A stretch of 64,000 nt of DNA from positions 186,001 to 250,000 of the forward strand of contig JANQRH010000016.1 in assembly GCA_028284625.1 (NCBI GenBank). The letters are read 5' to 3'. A program made the translations under genes and the position numbers. The notes beneath the pieces are model-generated. The model did not search any database and had not been told where the DNA came from. It saw nothing but the letters and a program-made list of their open reading frames with translations. Of this stretch, positions 26,874 to 35,196 are shown one piece after another; the first letter of the stretch is position 1, and every line of letters starts with the position of its first letter. Source of the stretch: Afifellaceae bacterium (GTDB lineage: Bacteria > Pseudomonadota > Alphaproteobacteria > Rhizobiales > Afifellaceae).

Positions 26874-28961
26874 TCAAAACAACAAATCCCGCACCAGATC
26901 GCCGATCCGCGGGACAAGGCGCAGCGTCTCCTTGAGGGCGGCCTGTTCTTTACGCGAGAGCTTGTCGGTCTCCACGCGGTTACCGGGCCTCAGGCCGGCA
27001 TGGATGTCGCGTATCTGCTGCGCCAGGATAGCAGCGACAACGGCTTTGTGACCCTCACGCATGGCGGCAAGGTCGGATGTGCTCCTCTTGCGCTCTTCGA
27101 GACGTTCAAGTCGCTCTTGCGTGGATCGCTCGGCGATGCCGTGGCGCATCGCGAGCACGCGGGCGGACGCGACGATCGGCAGAAGCGCGCACAGCTTCAG
27201 GTCAAGGCGACCCTTGTCGTCGGTGCGGAAGCCACCGAAGAGCTTGAGCGCGTCGGGTGGCCTCGGCCCGGCTTCGGCCAGAAGCTTCACGAATTGCGGC
27301 GCGCGACTCGCGTGCGAATGGGCGTCCGCGATCACGCTTCGCGCCAGGCGCACGTCGCCGTGCACCGGCTTGGCATCGAAGAAGATATCGACGGACATGA
27401 GATCCTCGGGGCTTGGCTGCGCCAGCCAGTGACCGATGCGCTCGCGCCAGGTCTCGACGCTGCCGCGCCATGCCGGCTCGCGCGCCATGACGCCGCCAGT
27501 GCAATAGGGAACGCCGATGGCGTCAAGCGTGTCCGCAATGCGCGCGCCGAGCTTGGCGAAATACTCATCCTCCGGGCCGCCGGGCTCGCCGGAGCGAAAG
27601 ACGATGGCGTTGTCCTGATCGAGCGCCAGCAGGCTCTCGCCGCGGCCGGCGGAGCCAAGAACCAGAACCGCATAAGGAACGGGCGGCTCCTCGCCTTCCG
27701 TGCGCAGCGCCTCCTCCGCCAGCTCAGCCGCGCGGCGCGTGGCGTCGCCGAGCTCGCGGCTGATCACGGTGGCGATGGAAACCGCCTCCACGTCCTCCGC
27801 CAATAGGGCTTCCGCGACCCCGGGCATCGGCGCCCAAGCGGCGGCCAGGGCAGTGGCGTCCTCCGCTGTTCTGACGGCGTCGCCCAGCAGGATCGCTTCG
27901 CTGGCACGCAGGCGTAGAAGGTCGCGCGCTGAGAGCGCTCCAACCAGCGCGCCTTTAGCGGTCGTCACGCCGAGATGACGCACCTTGAGCCGGCTCATCC
28001 GGCCGATCGCGCGATAGATGAAGGCGTCGGCGTTGACGCAGACCAGTGGGAACGTGGCCACTTCCGCCGCGGGCTTCTTGAGCGCCACGCGTCCATCGGC
28101 TGCGATGGCCCGCAGGATGTCGCGCTCCGTCAGGATGCCTACGCCGCGTGCGTCCCTTACGAAGACGGAGCTGATCTTCTCTTCCGCCATCTCCGCCACC
28201 GCGCCGGCAAGTGTCCGCCCCGGCTCCAGAAAGCGCGGAGGGCTCGTCATGATCTCGCGCACGCGATGCCGATAGGGGTAGGAATCGACGCCCGCCAGCA
28301 CCGGCGGCGGAGCGGCTTCGCTCGACGACTCAGCCCATCCGATATCGTGTCCGGCGGCGCGTTCGCGCGGCACTTCGCGGCAGGCGCGCTCCGCCTCCGC
28401 CCAGGTGCGGATGCCGCGGGCGCGCAAATGCGGAATAAGGGCGGCCAGAATCATGGCCGCCGTGCGCGCATCGCCGATCGCCGTGTGCCGGCCTTCAGGC
28501 TCCACGCCAAGCCATGCGCCGAGCGCCTCCAGCGTGAACTCCGGCAGCGTTGAATTGGCCATCTCCGCAAGCATGCGCGTGTCGAGGAACGGCCATTTGA
28601 ACGGCTCCTGCCCGACCCGCTCTGCCTCCGCGTTGAGGACGGCCAGGTCAAAGCCGACGGAATGGCCGATTACCGGACGCTTCCCCACAAAGCTCCTGAG
28701 CTCAGGCAGCGCGTCGTTTACGCTTTTCGCCCCGAGCACATCGGCGTTGGACAGGCCATGAATGGCGGTTGCCTCGGCCGGGATCGGGACGCCCGGATTG
28801 ACGAGCATGGAAAACGCATCGCCGCCGTCCGGCCGGCCGAGCGTCAAAGCAACGGCGCCGATCTGAACGATCCGCGCCGTGCGTACATTCAGGCCGGTCG
28901 TCTCAAGATCGAGCGCGACCGCGTCGACGGCCAGGAGCGGTGTGGGACCATGCCTCGCCAT
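26874..28961 (-). CDS. DnaQ-like exonuclease / CBS pair / DUF294 nucleotidyltransferase fusion
   Basis: A 695-residue protein with three parts. Residues 10-180: a DEDDh 3'-5' exonuclease, with D18 and E20 in LDLETTG, D105, H159 and D164 in HTAIGDAR. Residues about 232-350: two CBS repeats (REIMTSPPRFL, GILTERDILRAI; then VRHLGVTTAKG and GALSARDLLRL), which usually bind adenine nucleotides. Residues about 420-695: DUF294, with GSAGRGESLLALDQDNAIVF, similar to the GlnD-type nucleotidyltransferase core, and the DUF294_C helical end. It lies near the DUF4212/SSS symporter pair, a known association. Probably a nucleotide-sensing regulator; targets unknown. Converges with the moxR operon. Confidence 0.9.
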   Translation of the reverse strand: MARHGPTPLLAVDAVALDLETTGLNVRTARIVQIGAVALTLGRPDGGDAFSMLVNPGVPIPAEATAIHGLSNADVLGAKSVNDALPELRSFVGKRPVIGHSVGFDLAVLNAEAERVGQEPFKWPFLDTRMLAEMANSTLPEFTLEALGAWLGVEPEGRHTAIGDARTAAMILAALIPHLRARGIRTWAEAERACREVPRERAAGHDIGWAESSSEAAPPPVLAGVDSYPYRHRVREIMTSPPRFLEPGRTLAGAVAEMAEEKISSVFVRDARGVGILTERDILRAIAADGRVALKKPAAEVATFPLVCVNADAFIYRAIGRMSRLKVRHLGVTTAKGALVGALSARDLLRLRASEAILLGDAVRTAEDATALAAAWAPMPGVAEALLAEDVEAVSIATVISRELGDATRRAAELAEEALRTEGEEPPVPYAVLVLGSAGRGESLLALDQDNAIVFRSGEPGGPEDEYFAKLGARIADTLDAIGVPYCTGGVMAREPAWRGSVETWRERIGHWLAQPSPEDLMSVDIFFDAKPVHGDVRLARSVIADAHSHASRAPQFVKLLAEAGPRPPDALKLFGGFRTDDKGRLDLKLCALLPIVASARVLAMRHGIAERSTQERLERLEERKRSTSDLAAMREGHKAVVAAILAQQIRDIHAGLRPGNRVETDKLSRKEQAALKETLRLVPRIGDLVRDLLF

Positions 28962-28994
28962 GCCTTTTGCGCCCTATCTTTCCTCCGCTTCACA

Positions 28995-29028
28995 CAATTG
29001 ATGCCCAACCCGCGGTCCGCATCAATTG
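28995..29028. repeat. Hairpin at the end of the YggT-like gene
   Basis: CAATTGATGC at 28995-29004 pairs perfectly with GCATCAATTG at 29019-29028 across a 14-base loop. The right arm contains the stop codon of the YggT-like gene on the minus strand, and the hairpin lies 34 bases before the start of the DnaQ-CBS-DUF294 gene. No T-run follows, so it is more likely an RNA hairpin or protein site than a plain terminator. Confidence 0.6.
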
Positions 29029-29375
29029 ATCAGATCATAAAGCCCCCTGGAGATATCGCTCTCAAGCGGGAACGACAGCATCCCCATCACCGAGTAACCG
29101 AGCAGCCAGGGCATGATGTAGAAGCGGAAGATGAAGAAGAACCAGGCGACGTAAAGCGGCACGATCGGATCGAGCAGAAAGCCCGGCGTGATCGGCTTGA
29201 AGACCTTCAAGACCGGATCGGTCAGGCGCACGAAGGCCTTCATGAAGAAGAACTCGGAATTGACCGGCAGGAAGACGTTCATCGCCGAGCGGCCGATCAA
29301 GGTCCACATGACCATGCCGAGAACGTAGTCGAGGACGATGACCCATATCGGGAAGGCGGCGGTCGTCTCTGGCAT
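29022..29375 (-). CDS. YggT-like small membrane protein
   Basis: A 117-residue membrane protein with segments near 10-27 (IWVIVLDYVLGMVMWTLIG) and 70-95 (IVPLYVAWFFFIFRFYIMPW). The stretch LTDPVLKVFKPITPGFLLDP resembles the YggT signature (a Pro-rich loop after DP, then a hydrophobic helix). Function unknown; YggT proteins are small integral membrane proteins tied to osmotic or division functions. It is cut off from the symporter gene upstream by a terminator and precedes the DnaQ-CBS-DUF294 gene on the same strand. Confidence 0.65.
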   Translation of the reverse strand: MPETTAAFPIWVIVLDYVLGMVMWTLIGRSAMNVFLPVNSEFFFMKAFVRLTDPVLKVFKPITPGFLLDPIVPLYVAWFFFIFRFYIMPWLLGYSVMGMLSFPLESDISRGLYDLIN

Positions 29376-29397
29376 GGCTGCCGTCGCACCTCATAAA

Positions 29398-29430
29398 AAC
29401 AGGGGCAGAACGATGTGTTCCGCCCCTGTT
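29398..29430 (-). terminator. Rho-independent terminator after the symporter gene
   Basis: Arms at 29398-29411 and 29417-29430 (AACAGGGGCAGAAC against GTTCCGCCCCTGTT) pair over 14 bases with one G-T wobble and a five-base loop. On the minus strand the stem is followed by a T-run (TTTTTATG), the form of an intrinsic terminator for the symporter transcript. It stands between the symporter stop and the YggT-like start. The other side also shows a short T tract, so it may work both ways. Confidence 0.88.
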
Positions 29431-29452
29431 TATTCTCTTTAGTGTCGGTTTG

Positions 29453-31276
29453 TCAGTGCGACCTGCCGATAATCGTCTCGCCGGTCGGGATCCGCACCTC
29501 GTCGACCATGGCCTGCGTCTCCTCGTCCGGCTCCGCCGTCATCAGGCTGACGACCACCGTGGCGACGAGGCTGACCGCCATGCCGATCATGCCAAAGCGC
29601 AGATGGTCAATGCCGAGCCATGGCGTGCCGCCGGTGTAGACGTAGTAGAGGTAGGCGGTGCCAGCCAGGAAGCCGAGCGCCATGCCGGCGATCGCGCCTT
29701 GCCGATTGGCACGTTTCCACCAGATGCCGAGCACAAGGGGGAAGAACAGCCCCGAATTGGCGAAGCAGAACGCCCAGGCCACAGCGCCGAGGATGCCGGT
29801 GAGCTGCAGGGAGGCGATCAACGCAGCCGCTGCACCGATCACGATCAGCAGCACCCGCGCCACGATCAGCCGGATCCGCGTGTCGGCGCTCGGGTCGATG
29901 ATCTTGTAGTAGAGATCATGGCTGAGCGCGTTGGCGATGGCGAGCAGCAGCCCGTCGGCGGTCGACATCGCGGCCGCCATGCCACCGGCCGCCACAAGGC
30001 CCGAGATCACATACGGCAGACCGGCAATCTCCGGCGTCGCCAGCACGACAATGTCCGGCCGCATGAAGAACTCGTTGAGCTGCAGCAGGCCGTCACCATT
30101 CTGGTCGGCGATGGCGAGCATGCCCACCTGTGACCAGTTCTGGATCCACTCCAAGTTCATCACTTCCTCAACCGACTTGCCGATAATCGAGGTCGCCAGA
30201 GTCGGATCAAGCAGCTGCAGCTTGGTGAGCGTGGCAAGAGCAGGCGCCGTGAAGTAGAGCAGGAAGATGAAGAACAGCGACCAGCCGACCGACTTGCGCG
30301 CTGCCCGCACCGACGGCGTCGTGAAGTAGCGCATCAGGATATGGGGCAAGGACGCGGTGCCTGCCATCATGCAGATCGCCAGGGTGACGAACTTCCACGA
30401 ATCGAGGCCGCCTTGTGGATCGAAGTGCGGCGTCGTCAGCACTCTGACCCCGGCTATCGCCTCCTGCGCCGCCTGCAGCCCGAGCTGTCCCTCGAGCTCG
30501 GCGATGCGTTGTGCCGCCCCGCCGTAGGAGAAGTGCGGGATGATGCCGAAACCCTGAGCGTTCGACATCCAGATCACCGGCACCAAGTAGGCGATGATCA
30601 GCACGATGTACTGCGCCACCTGCGTCCAGGTCACGCCGCGCATGCCGCCGAGCATGGAGCACAGCAGAATGCCCAACAGGCCGAACCAGACGCCGAGCGT
30701 GAAGGGAATGCCGAGCGCGCGCGCGGCGATGGTGCCGGTGGCGTTGATCTGCGCGGTCACGTAAGTGAACGATGCGACAACAAGCACGACAACGGCGACG
30801 AAGCGCGCCAGGTTGCCGCCATAACGTGTGCCGATGAAGTCGGGCACGGTGTAGCAGCCGAATTTGCGCAGGTACGGCGCCATTAGCGCGTTGACGAGCA
30901 CGTAGCCGCCTGTCCAGCCGATGACGAAGCCGAGATAGGGATAGCCGCCGAAATAGATGCCGCCCGCGAGCGCCACAAAGGACGCGCCGGACATCCAGTC
31001 CGCGGCGGTTGCCATACCGTTGTAGAGCGCCGGGACCTCACGTCCCGCCACGTAATACGCCTCCACCTGCATCGTCCGCGACAGCCAGCCGATGACCGCG
31101 TAGATGACGATGGTGAAGAGGAGGAAGCCGATACCGATGGCGCGTGCGCCGACGCCGACCTGCTCCAGGATCGCCATCAACGCAAAGAAGACCAGAAAGC
31201 CTAGGGTGTAGAGGCCGTAGACCTTGCCGAGATTGTCAATAAAGGAGGAGCTTTTCGTCCCGCCTGAGACCGCCAT
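29453..31276 (-). CDS. Sodium:solute symporter, large subunit (VC_2705 type)
   Basis: A 607-residue inner-membrane protein of the sodium:solute symporter family with about 13 hydrophobic helices, including YYVAGREVPALYNGMATAAD, WMSGASFVALAGGIYFGGY and GMAAAMSTADGLLLAIANAL, the family hallmark near helix 8-9. The pairing with a DUF4212 protein identifies the TIGR03648 (large) type, often near acetate metabolism genes; the true substrate is unknown. The ATG at 31276 has a GGGAGGA site 6 bases away; a TTG two codons earlier is less likely. It ends at a strong intrinsic terminator. Confidence 0.93.
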   Translation of the reverse strand: MAVSGGTKSSSFIDNLGKVYGLYTLGFLVFFALMAILEQVGVGARAIGIGFLLFTIVIYAVIGWLSRTMQVEAYYVAGREVPALYNGMATAADWMSGASFVALAGGIYFGGYPYLGFVIGWTGGYVLVNALMAPYLRKFGCYTVPDFIGTRYGGNLARFVAVVVLVVASFTYVTAQINATGTIAARALGIPFTLGVWFGLLGILLCSMLGGMRGVTWTQVAQYIVLIIAYLVPVIWMSNAQGFGIIPHFSYGGAAQRIAELEGQLGLQAAQEAIAGVRVLTTPHFDPQGGLDSWKFVTLAICMMAGTASLPHILMRYFTTPSVRAARKSVGWSLFFIFLLYFTAPALATLTKLQLLDPTLATSIIGKSVEEVMNLEWIQNWSQVGMLAIADQNGDGLLQLNEFFMRPDIVVLATPEIAGLPYVISGLVAAGGMAAAMSTADGLLLAIANALSHDLYYKIIDPSADTRIRLIVARVLLIVIGAAAALIASLQLTGILGAVAWAFCFANSGLFFPLVLGIWWKRANRQGAIAGMALGFLAGTAYLYYVYTGGTPWLGIDHLRFGMIGMAVSLVATVVVSLMTAEPDEETQAMVDEVRIPTGETIIGRSH

Positions 31277-31288
31277 GATCAATCCTCC

Positions 31289-31540
31289 CTATTCGCCCGA
31301 GCCGTATTCGTCGTCGATGGCGTCCTGCCGGAAATTCTGTATCCAGATCAGCGCAACGAAGACGATCAGCGAGCCTTGAACGAGCATGTAGTAGCCAAGC
31401 TCAAATCCGAGGAAGGAGAAGGCATCGAGCTCTTTGGCGAACCACGGAATCAAGATCCCGAAAATCGCCCATATCACCAAGACAATGTACGTGAGAGAGC
31501 GCGTCTTCTCCCAGTGACGGCGTTGCCCTTCAGAAGCCAT
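31289..31540 (-). CDS. DUF4212 protein, symporter small subunit
   Basis: An 83-residue membrane protein with two helices (TYIVLVIWAIFGILIPWF and YYMLVQGSLIVFVALIWIQN) and the motif FSFLGFELGYYM. This is the DUF4212/TIGR03647 family, always paired with the large SSS subunit. It starts at the ATG at 31540, preceded by a run of G residues; an in-frame ATG at 31561 would add seven residues. It ends 12 bases before the large subunit start, so one transcript makes both. Divergent from the conserved hypothetical at 31649. Confidence 0.92.
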   Translation of the reverse strand: MASEGQRRHWEKTRSLTYIVLVIWAIFGILIPWFAKELDAFSFLGFELGYYMLVQGSLIVFVALIWIQNFRQDAIDDEYGSGE

Positions 31541-31640
31541 AGCTCCCCCCAAATGCTTCAATCATCTTTCTCGGGCGCGAACGTCGAAGTAGGTTCTCGC
31601 CCAGAATCGATGCTACAAACGCGTGTATGAACGGGTCAAT

Positions 31641-31656
31641 TTAGACGAATGTCTAA
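31641..31656. promoter_or_regulatory. Palindrome across a start codon
   Basis: TTAGAC at 31641-31646 and GTCTAA at 31651-31656 are exact reverse complements around GAAT; the ATG start of the next gene (31649) lies inside. It could be an operator, or a hairpin that masks the start codon in the mRNA. It also lies in the 108-base gap upstream of the symporter pair. Confidence 0.5.
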
Positions 31657-32356
31657 TCAGTCGAATGCGCCGGAAACGCGCCGCGGCAAGCTTGCCGCGC
31701 TTGTGGACAGCATCCCGCGACCGCTTAAGGCGCTGGCCATCCGCTTCGACAAGAGCCCCATCGACAACGTGGAATCGCTGACGGAATTCACGCGCACCCG
31801 TGCATCCTACGTGGCGCAGACATCGCTATACGGCTACCTGAAGACGCGCATGGGAACGCGCTTTCGCGAGTTCTTCGAGGACGAGGTGTTCTCCGTTTCG
31901 ATCCGTGTCGCCGCGGCAAAGTTGTTCGTCTCATGCCACGGCGACCTGTCGGTCTACGCCGCCGCCATCACCGGCCGCGACGCGCCTTCGGCGCCTGAGG
32001 AGACCGCCGCCCTGGCGGTGCATTGCTTTCGGCACGGATTGGAGCGGGCGCTTGCGGAAGTCCCGCCGGACATGGTGCCCGACGATGCCGTCGACGAGTT
32101 TGCCAGGCGCTGCGCGGAGACGCATTGGGCGAATGCAGCGCAAGGTGCTGCGGCCTTCATGGGTAGCCAAAAGGACATCATCCGCTTTGCGCCGGTCGTG
32201 GAGGAGTTCAAGGCGCTCGACGAGGAAATCGTCATGAACTCCATCCGGTTTCGCTGGCGCGATATCCGTGAGCAATTGCGCAAGCGGATCGATTCCGACG
32301 GCGTCTTAAGCGATTGGCGAACGCTCAGCGCCGGCGTGGCCAAGCCGGACGCGTGA
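31649..32356 (+). CDS. Conserved alphaproteobacterial protein (COG3820-like)
   Basis: A 235-residue protein, helix-rich, without signal peptide or membrane segment. Features: ALVDSIPRPLKALAIRFDKS near the start, FTRTRASYVAQTSLYGYLKT, MGTRFREFFEDEVF, and a C-terminal FRWRDIREQLRKRID. I recognise it as a family widespread in Rhizobiales near symporter genes, sometimes labelled esterase, but I see no GxSxG serine-hydrolase motif, so that label is not supported. Function unknown. The start lies inside a palindrome. The following membrane-protein gene begins 104 bases later. Confidence 0.75.
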   Translation: MSNQSNAPETRRGKLAALVDSIPRPLKALAIRFDKSPIDNVESLTEFTRTRASYVAQTSLYGYLKTRMGTRFREFFEDEVFSVSIRVAAAKLFVSCHGDLSVYAAAITGRDAPSAPEETAALAVHCFRHGLERALAEVPPDMVPDDAVDEFARRCAETHWANAAQGAAAFMGSQKDIIRFAPVVEEFKALDEEIVMNSIRFRWRDIREQLRKRIDSDGVLSDWRTLSAGVAKPDA

Positions 32357-32460
32357 ACGACCACCGCTTGAATCGGGCGATCACGACAAGCTGAAGGCGC
32401 GTGGCGCGCCATGCGGTTGCGCAGGCGTCGTCGCGGCCTGAGAATTGCGCCGAGAGATCG

Positions 32461-32856
32461 ATGGAGAAGCTACGCGAAGCGGCGTTCCTGAGCGTCGGGC
32501 GCGCTGTTGGTTTCAGCGGCCTGGCGATCTTCACGTTCATGATCGGGCTTTCCATCCGGCCGGTCGTGGCGCTCAAAGCCGGCGGTATCCTGCTTCTGAT
32601 CCTGCTCTTCGTGTTGCTTTTCAAGGCGTATCGCCTGCCCTTCACCGATTATCGCAACACGGAAACGTGGCTGATCCTGGATAAGCGCGACCGCCCGGAC
32701 GAACGCTTTGCCGGCATGGTGATCACAACGGCGCTGCGCGAAGCCTATCTGTGGTTCGCGCGCTGGGCCGCCGGCTTGGCGGCGATCTTGTGGGCGGCGG
32801 TCTTCGTGCTCGCCATCTTGGGAATCGGCTCCGATTTCAACGCCTGGCAGCCGTGA
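32461..32856 (+). CDS. Small membrane protein of unknown function
   Basis: A 131-residue protein with three hydrophobic segments: FSGLAIFTFMIGLSIRP, ALKAGGILLLILLFVLLF and a C-terminal WAAGLAAILWAAVFVLAILG. Between them is a charged loop with RLPFTDYRNTETWLILDKRD. No family was recognised with confidence, though similar proteins occur in Rhizobiales. The ATG at 32461 is preferred over a GTG 60 bases upstream because the protein reads naturally from there. Its end overlaps the convergent GNAT gene by 20 bases. Confidence 0.7.
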   Translation: MEKLREAAFLSVGRAVGFSGLAIFTFMIGLSIRPVVALKAGGILLLILLFVLLFKAYRLPFTDYRNTETWLILDKRDRPDERFAGMVITTALREAYLWFARWAAGLAAILWAAVFVLAILGIGSDFNAWQP

Positions 32857-33340
32857 TCATTCCAGATAGGCCGGCCACGGCGCCCGGCTCCAGCTCCGCG
32901 CAGAGGAGACGTGCAGGATCGACGGGCCCCGGCAGCGCGACCTGACCCGGCGGCAGGCGCTTGAAGCCGAACGGTGCGTAGTAGGGCTCGTCGCCGACCA
33001 GGATGACAAATGACCATCCGCGCTCAGCGGCCTCCGCCACGGCGCGACGCATCAACGCTTTGCCGTAGCCGCACCCCTTGCGCGGCGGATCGACCACGAG
33101 CGGACCGAGGAACAGCCCCTCTGTGGCGCCCACGAGGACCGGCGTCATCCGCACGGAGGCGATGATCGCGCCGTTCAGCGCGGTCAGAAAGGACAGACTG
33201 AGGTCGTGCGGCGCCTGCTCGCGCACCCGGAAAGCGGCGCGCGCGCGGGCGCCAGGGCCGAACGCGGCGTGATGCAGGGCTTCGATATGGGGATGGTCTG
33301 AGGGGTGCTCGGACCGTGTTACACTATTGTCGGATGTCAT
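32837..33340 (-). CDS. GNAT N-acetyltransferase (YhbS-like)
   Basis: A 167-residue GNAT-fold protein. The acetyl-CoA-binding motif A is PRKGCGYGKALMRRAVAEA, preceded by the strand LGPLVVDP, and followed by FVILVGDEPYYAPFGFKRL, the YhbS-type ending in which the substrate is often not known. It transfers an acetyl group from acetyl-CoA to an amine. Divergent from the glutathionyl-hydroquinone reductase gene. Four other GNAT genes lie in the window but none is close to it in sequence. Confidence 0.9.
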   Translation of the reverse strand: MTSDNSVTRSEHPSDHPHIEALHHAAFGPGARARAAFRVREQAPHDLSLSFLTALNGAIIASVRMTPVLVGATEGLFLGPLVVDPPRKGCGYGKALMRRAVAEAAERGWSFVILVGDEPYYAPFGFKRLPPGQVALPGPVDPARLLCAELEPGAVAGLSGMITAARR

Positions 33341-33613
33341 GGCGGACCCGCGGAAGCTTCATTGTCATGCCGCGGATCGCCGGAGAATGGAGGCGTCAGC
33401 GCGGCGGCGCTGCGCGTCCAGGGACGCGCGCGGCTTTGAGCAATCGTCGCCGGCGGCGGAGAATGACGGTTCCATTCATGCGGCGTGCCCCTATCATCGG
33501 AGGTCGCGAGGGGCAAGACGCCGGTATCATTGGACAGCCATAGCCAGCTTGCCCTTCCGGGCCTGAGCGGGCATGAGGCACGCGCCACACAGTCGGTAGC
33601 GAGGACGGTTCGT

Positions 33614-34612
33614 ATGGGTATGCTCGTTGAGGGCGTTTGGGAACAGGACCCGCCGCAGGGCCTGAGTATTCAGCAGAACGGGCGCTTCGTGCGGAGCGAT
33701 TCCGTCTTCCGCAATTGGGTTACCGCCGACGGTTCGCCCGGCCCCTCCGGCGAAGGCGGCTTCAAGGCCGAGCCCGACCGCTACCACCTCTACGTTTCGC
33801 TGGCCTGCCCTTGGGCGCATCGCACGCTGATCTTCCGCCGGCTGAAGAAACTCGCCGACATCATCAGTGTGTCGATCGTCAACCCGCTGATGCTCGACGA
33901 GGGGTGGGTGTTCGACGACGACTGGCCAGACGACCTCTACGGGCTGAGCCGCCTTCACGAGGTCTATGCGAAGTCGGAACCCAGATGCACGAGCCGCGTG
34001 ACCGTGCCGGTTCTGTGGGACAAGAGCCGCGAGGTCATCGTTTCCAACGAATCCTCAGAAATCATCCGCATGTTCAACAGCGCGTTCAACGCCTTCGGTG
34101 ACACTGAGCTGGATTTCTACCCGCAAGAGCTGCGCGCGGAGATCGACGAGATCAACCAGGTGGTCTACCGCACCGTCAATAACGGCGTGTACCGCTCCGG
34201 GTTCGCGCGGACGCAGGAGGCCTATGAAGAGGCCTTCCGCGCGCTCTTTGCGACGCTCGACGAACTGGAAACCCGGCTCGACGAACAGCGTTTCCTCGTC
34301 GGCGATCGATTGACAGAGGCCGATTGGCGGCTCTTCACGACGCTCATCCGCTTCGATGCGGTCTACTACAGCCACTTCAAATGCAATCGGCGGCGGATCA
34401 GCGACTATCCCAACCTCTACGGCTATCTGCGCGACCTCTACCAGATGCCGGGCGTCAAGGAGACGGTCGATCTGGAGCACACCAAGCGGCACTATTATTA
34501 CAGCCACGAAAGCATCAACCCGACGCGCATCGTGCCGCTCGGTCCGCTGATCATCATCGATGCCCCCCACGACCGCGACCGCCTGCGTGGAATCGGCATC
34601 CCGACGGGCTGA
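33614..34612 (+). CDS. Glutathionyl-hydroquinone reductase (GST superfamily), copy 1
   Basis: A 332-residue cytoplasmic protein of the Xi-class GST or YqjG/PcpF/ECM4 family. The catalytic Cys is C65 in YVSLACPWAHR, with the family text NWVTADGSPGPSGEGGF before it and NNGVYRSGFARTQEAYEEA, TEADWRLFTTLIRFD and YQMPGVKETV after it. It reduces glutathionyl-hydroquinones with glutathione. The ATG at 33614 matches the family start; the frame is open upstream without similarity. A second paralogue lies at 44553-45524. Followed on the other strand by a Nudix gene. Confidence 0.95.
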   Translation: MGMLVEGVWEQDPPQGLSIQQNGRFVRSDSVFRNWVTADGSPGPSGEGGFKAEPDRYHLYVSLACPWAHRTLIFRRLKKLADIISVSIVNPLMLDEGWVFDDDWPDDLYGLSRLHEVYAKSEPRCTSRVTVPVLWDKSREVIVSNESSEIIRMFNSAFNAFGDTELDFYPQELRAEIDEINQVVYRTVNNGVYRSGFARTQEAYEEAFRALFATLDELETRLDEQRFLVGDRLTEADWRLFTTLIRFDAVYYSHFKCNRRRISDYPNLYGYLRDLYQMPGVKETVDLEHTKRHYYYSHESINPTRIVPLGPLIIIDAPHDRDRLRGIGIPTG

Positions 34613-34631
34613 GCCGATTTCAGCGCTTGGC

Positions 34632-35096
34632 CTACCAATCCGTGGCGGGCGGCCTGCTTTCCAGCACCTCGCGAATGCGGGTCAGCGTGCTCGGCGTCGT
34701 GTCGGCCGGCAGATCATTCAGCGCGAACGCATCGCAGGCGACGATCTCCGTGCTCGGCTCAGGCGGCGTCTGCTCCCAGTCGCGGCAGACATAGAGCGCA
34801 ACATGGTCACCGGGATGCGCCCTGCCGTTGCGATAGATGCCAAACAGGTGCGGTTCGCCGGTCAGGATCGCGCTAGCCTCCTCGTGGATCTCGCGAACGA
34901 GCGCCTCCTGCAGGCTCTCGCCGGCCTCCACGCCGCCGCCCGGCAGGTACCAGCCGGGCACGTAGGAATGCTTCACCAGGACGACCGTCTCGTCCTTCAG
35001 AAGCATGGCGCGCACACCAAGTGTCATGCCGCGCGTGATACGCGAATAAGCGAGGTAGGCACGCTGCATGAGACGATGATGACGCTTAAGCGGCAT
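34632..35096 (-). CDS. Nudix hydrolase
   Basis: A 154-residue protein with the Nudix box GGGVEAGESLQEALVREIHE followed by EAS; the canonical G before the last position of REUXEEXGU is A/S here. The strand HSYVPGWYLPGGG before the box and the compact length suggest an MutT/NUDT-type house-cleaning pyrophosphatase acting on a modified nucleotide or sugar nucleotide. Substrate cannot be told. The first ATG is used; a second in-frame ATG at 35069 also gives a full domain. Convergent with the GS-HQR gene and divergent from the phosphoesterase gene. Confidence 0.88.
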   Translation of the reverse strand: MPLKRHHRLMQRAYLAYSRITRGMTLGVRAMLLKDETVVLVKHSYVPGWYLPGGGVEAGESLQEALVREIHEEASAILTGEPHLFGIYRNGRAHPGDHVALYVCRDWEQTPPEPSTEIVACDAFALNDLPADTTPSTLTRIREVLESRPPATDW

Positions 35097-35196
35097 GGCG
35101 CAGGCCCTCTAGCACGGCGTGCTGAAGGCCGAAACGGCGCGGGCGGCGGATGGCGGCCGGCGCGACCTTCGCCAAGTGCAGAGTTGGGCTGAACCG

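Noticed and set aside
31649-32356. Esterase label for the conserved protein
   Set aside because: No GxSxG or other serine-hydrolase motif was visible.
33341-33613. Short open frames between the GNAT and first GS-HQR genes
   Set aside because: They lack ribosome-binding sites and similarity; the stretch most likely holds promoters of the two divergent genes.
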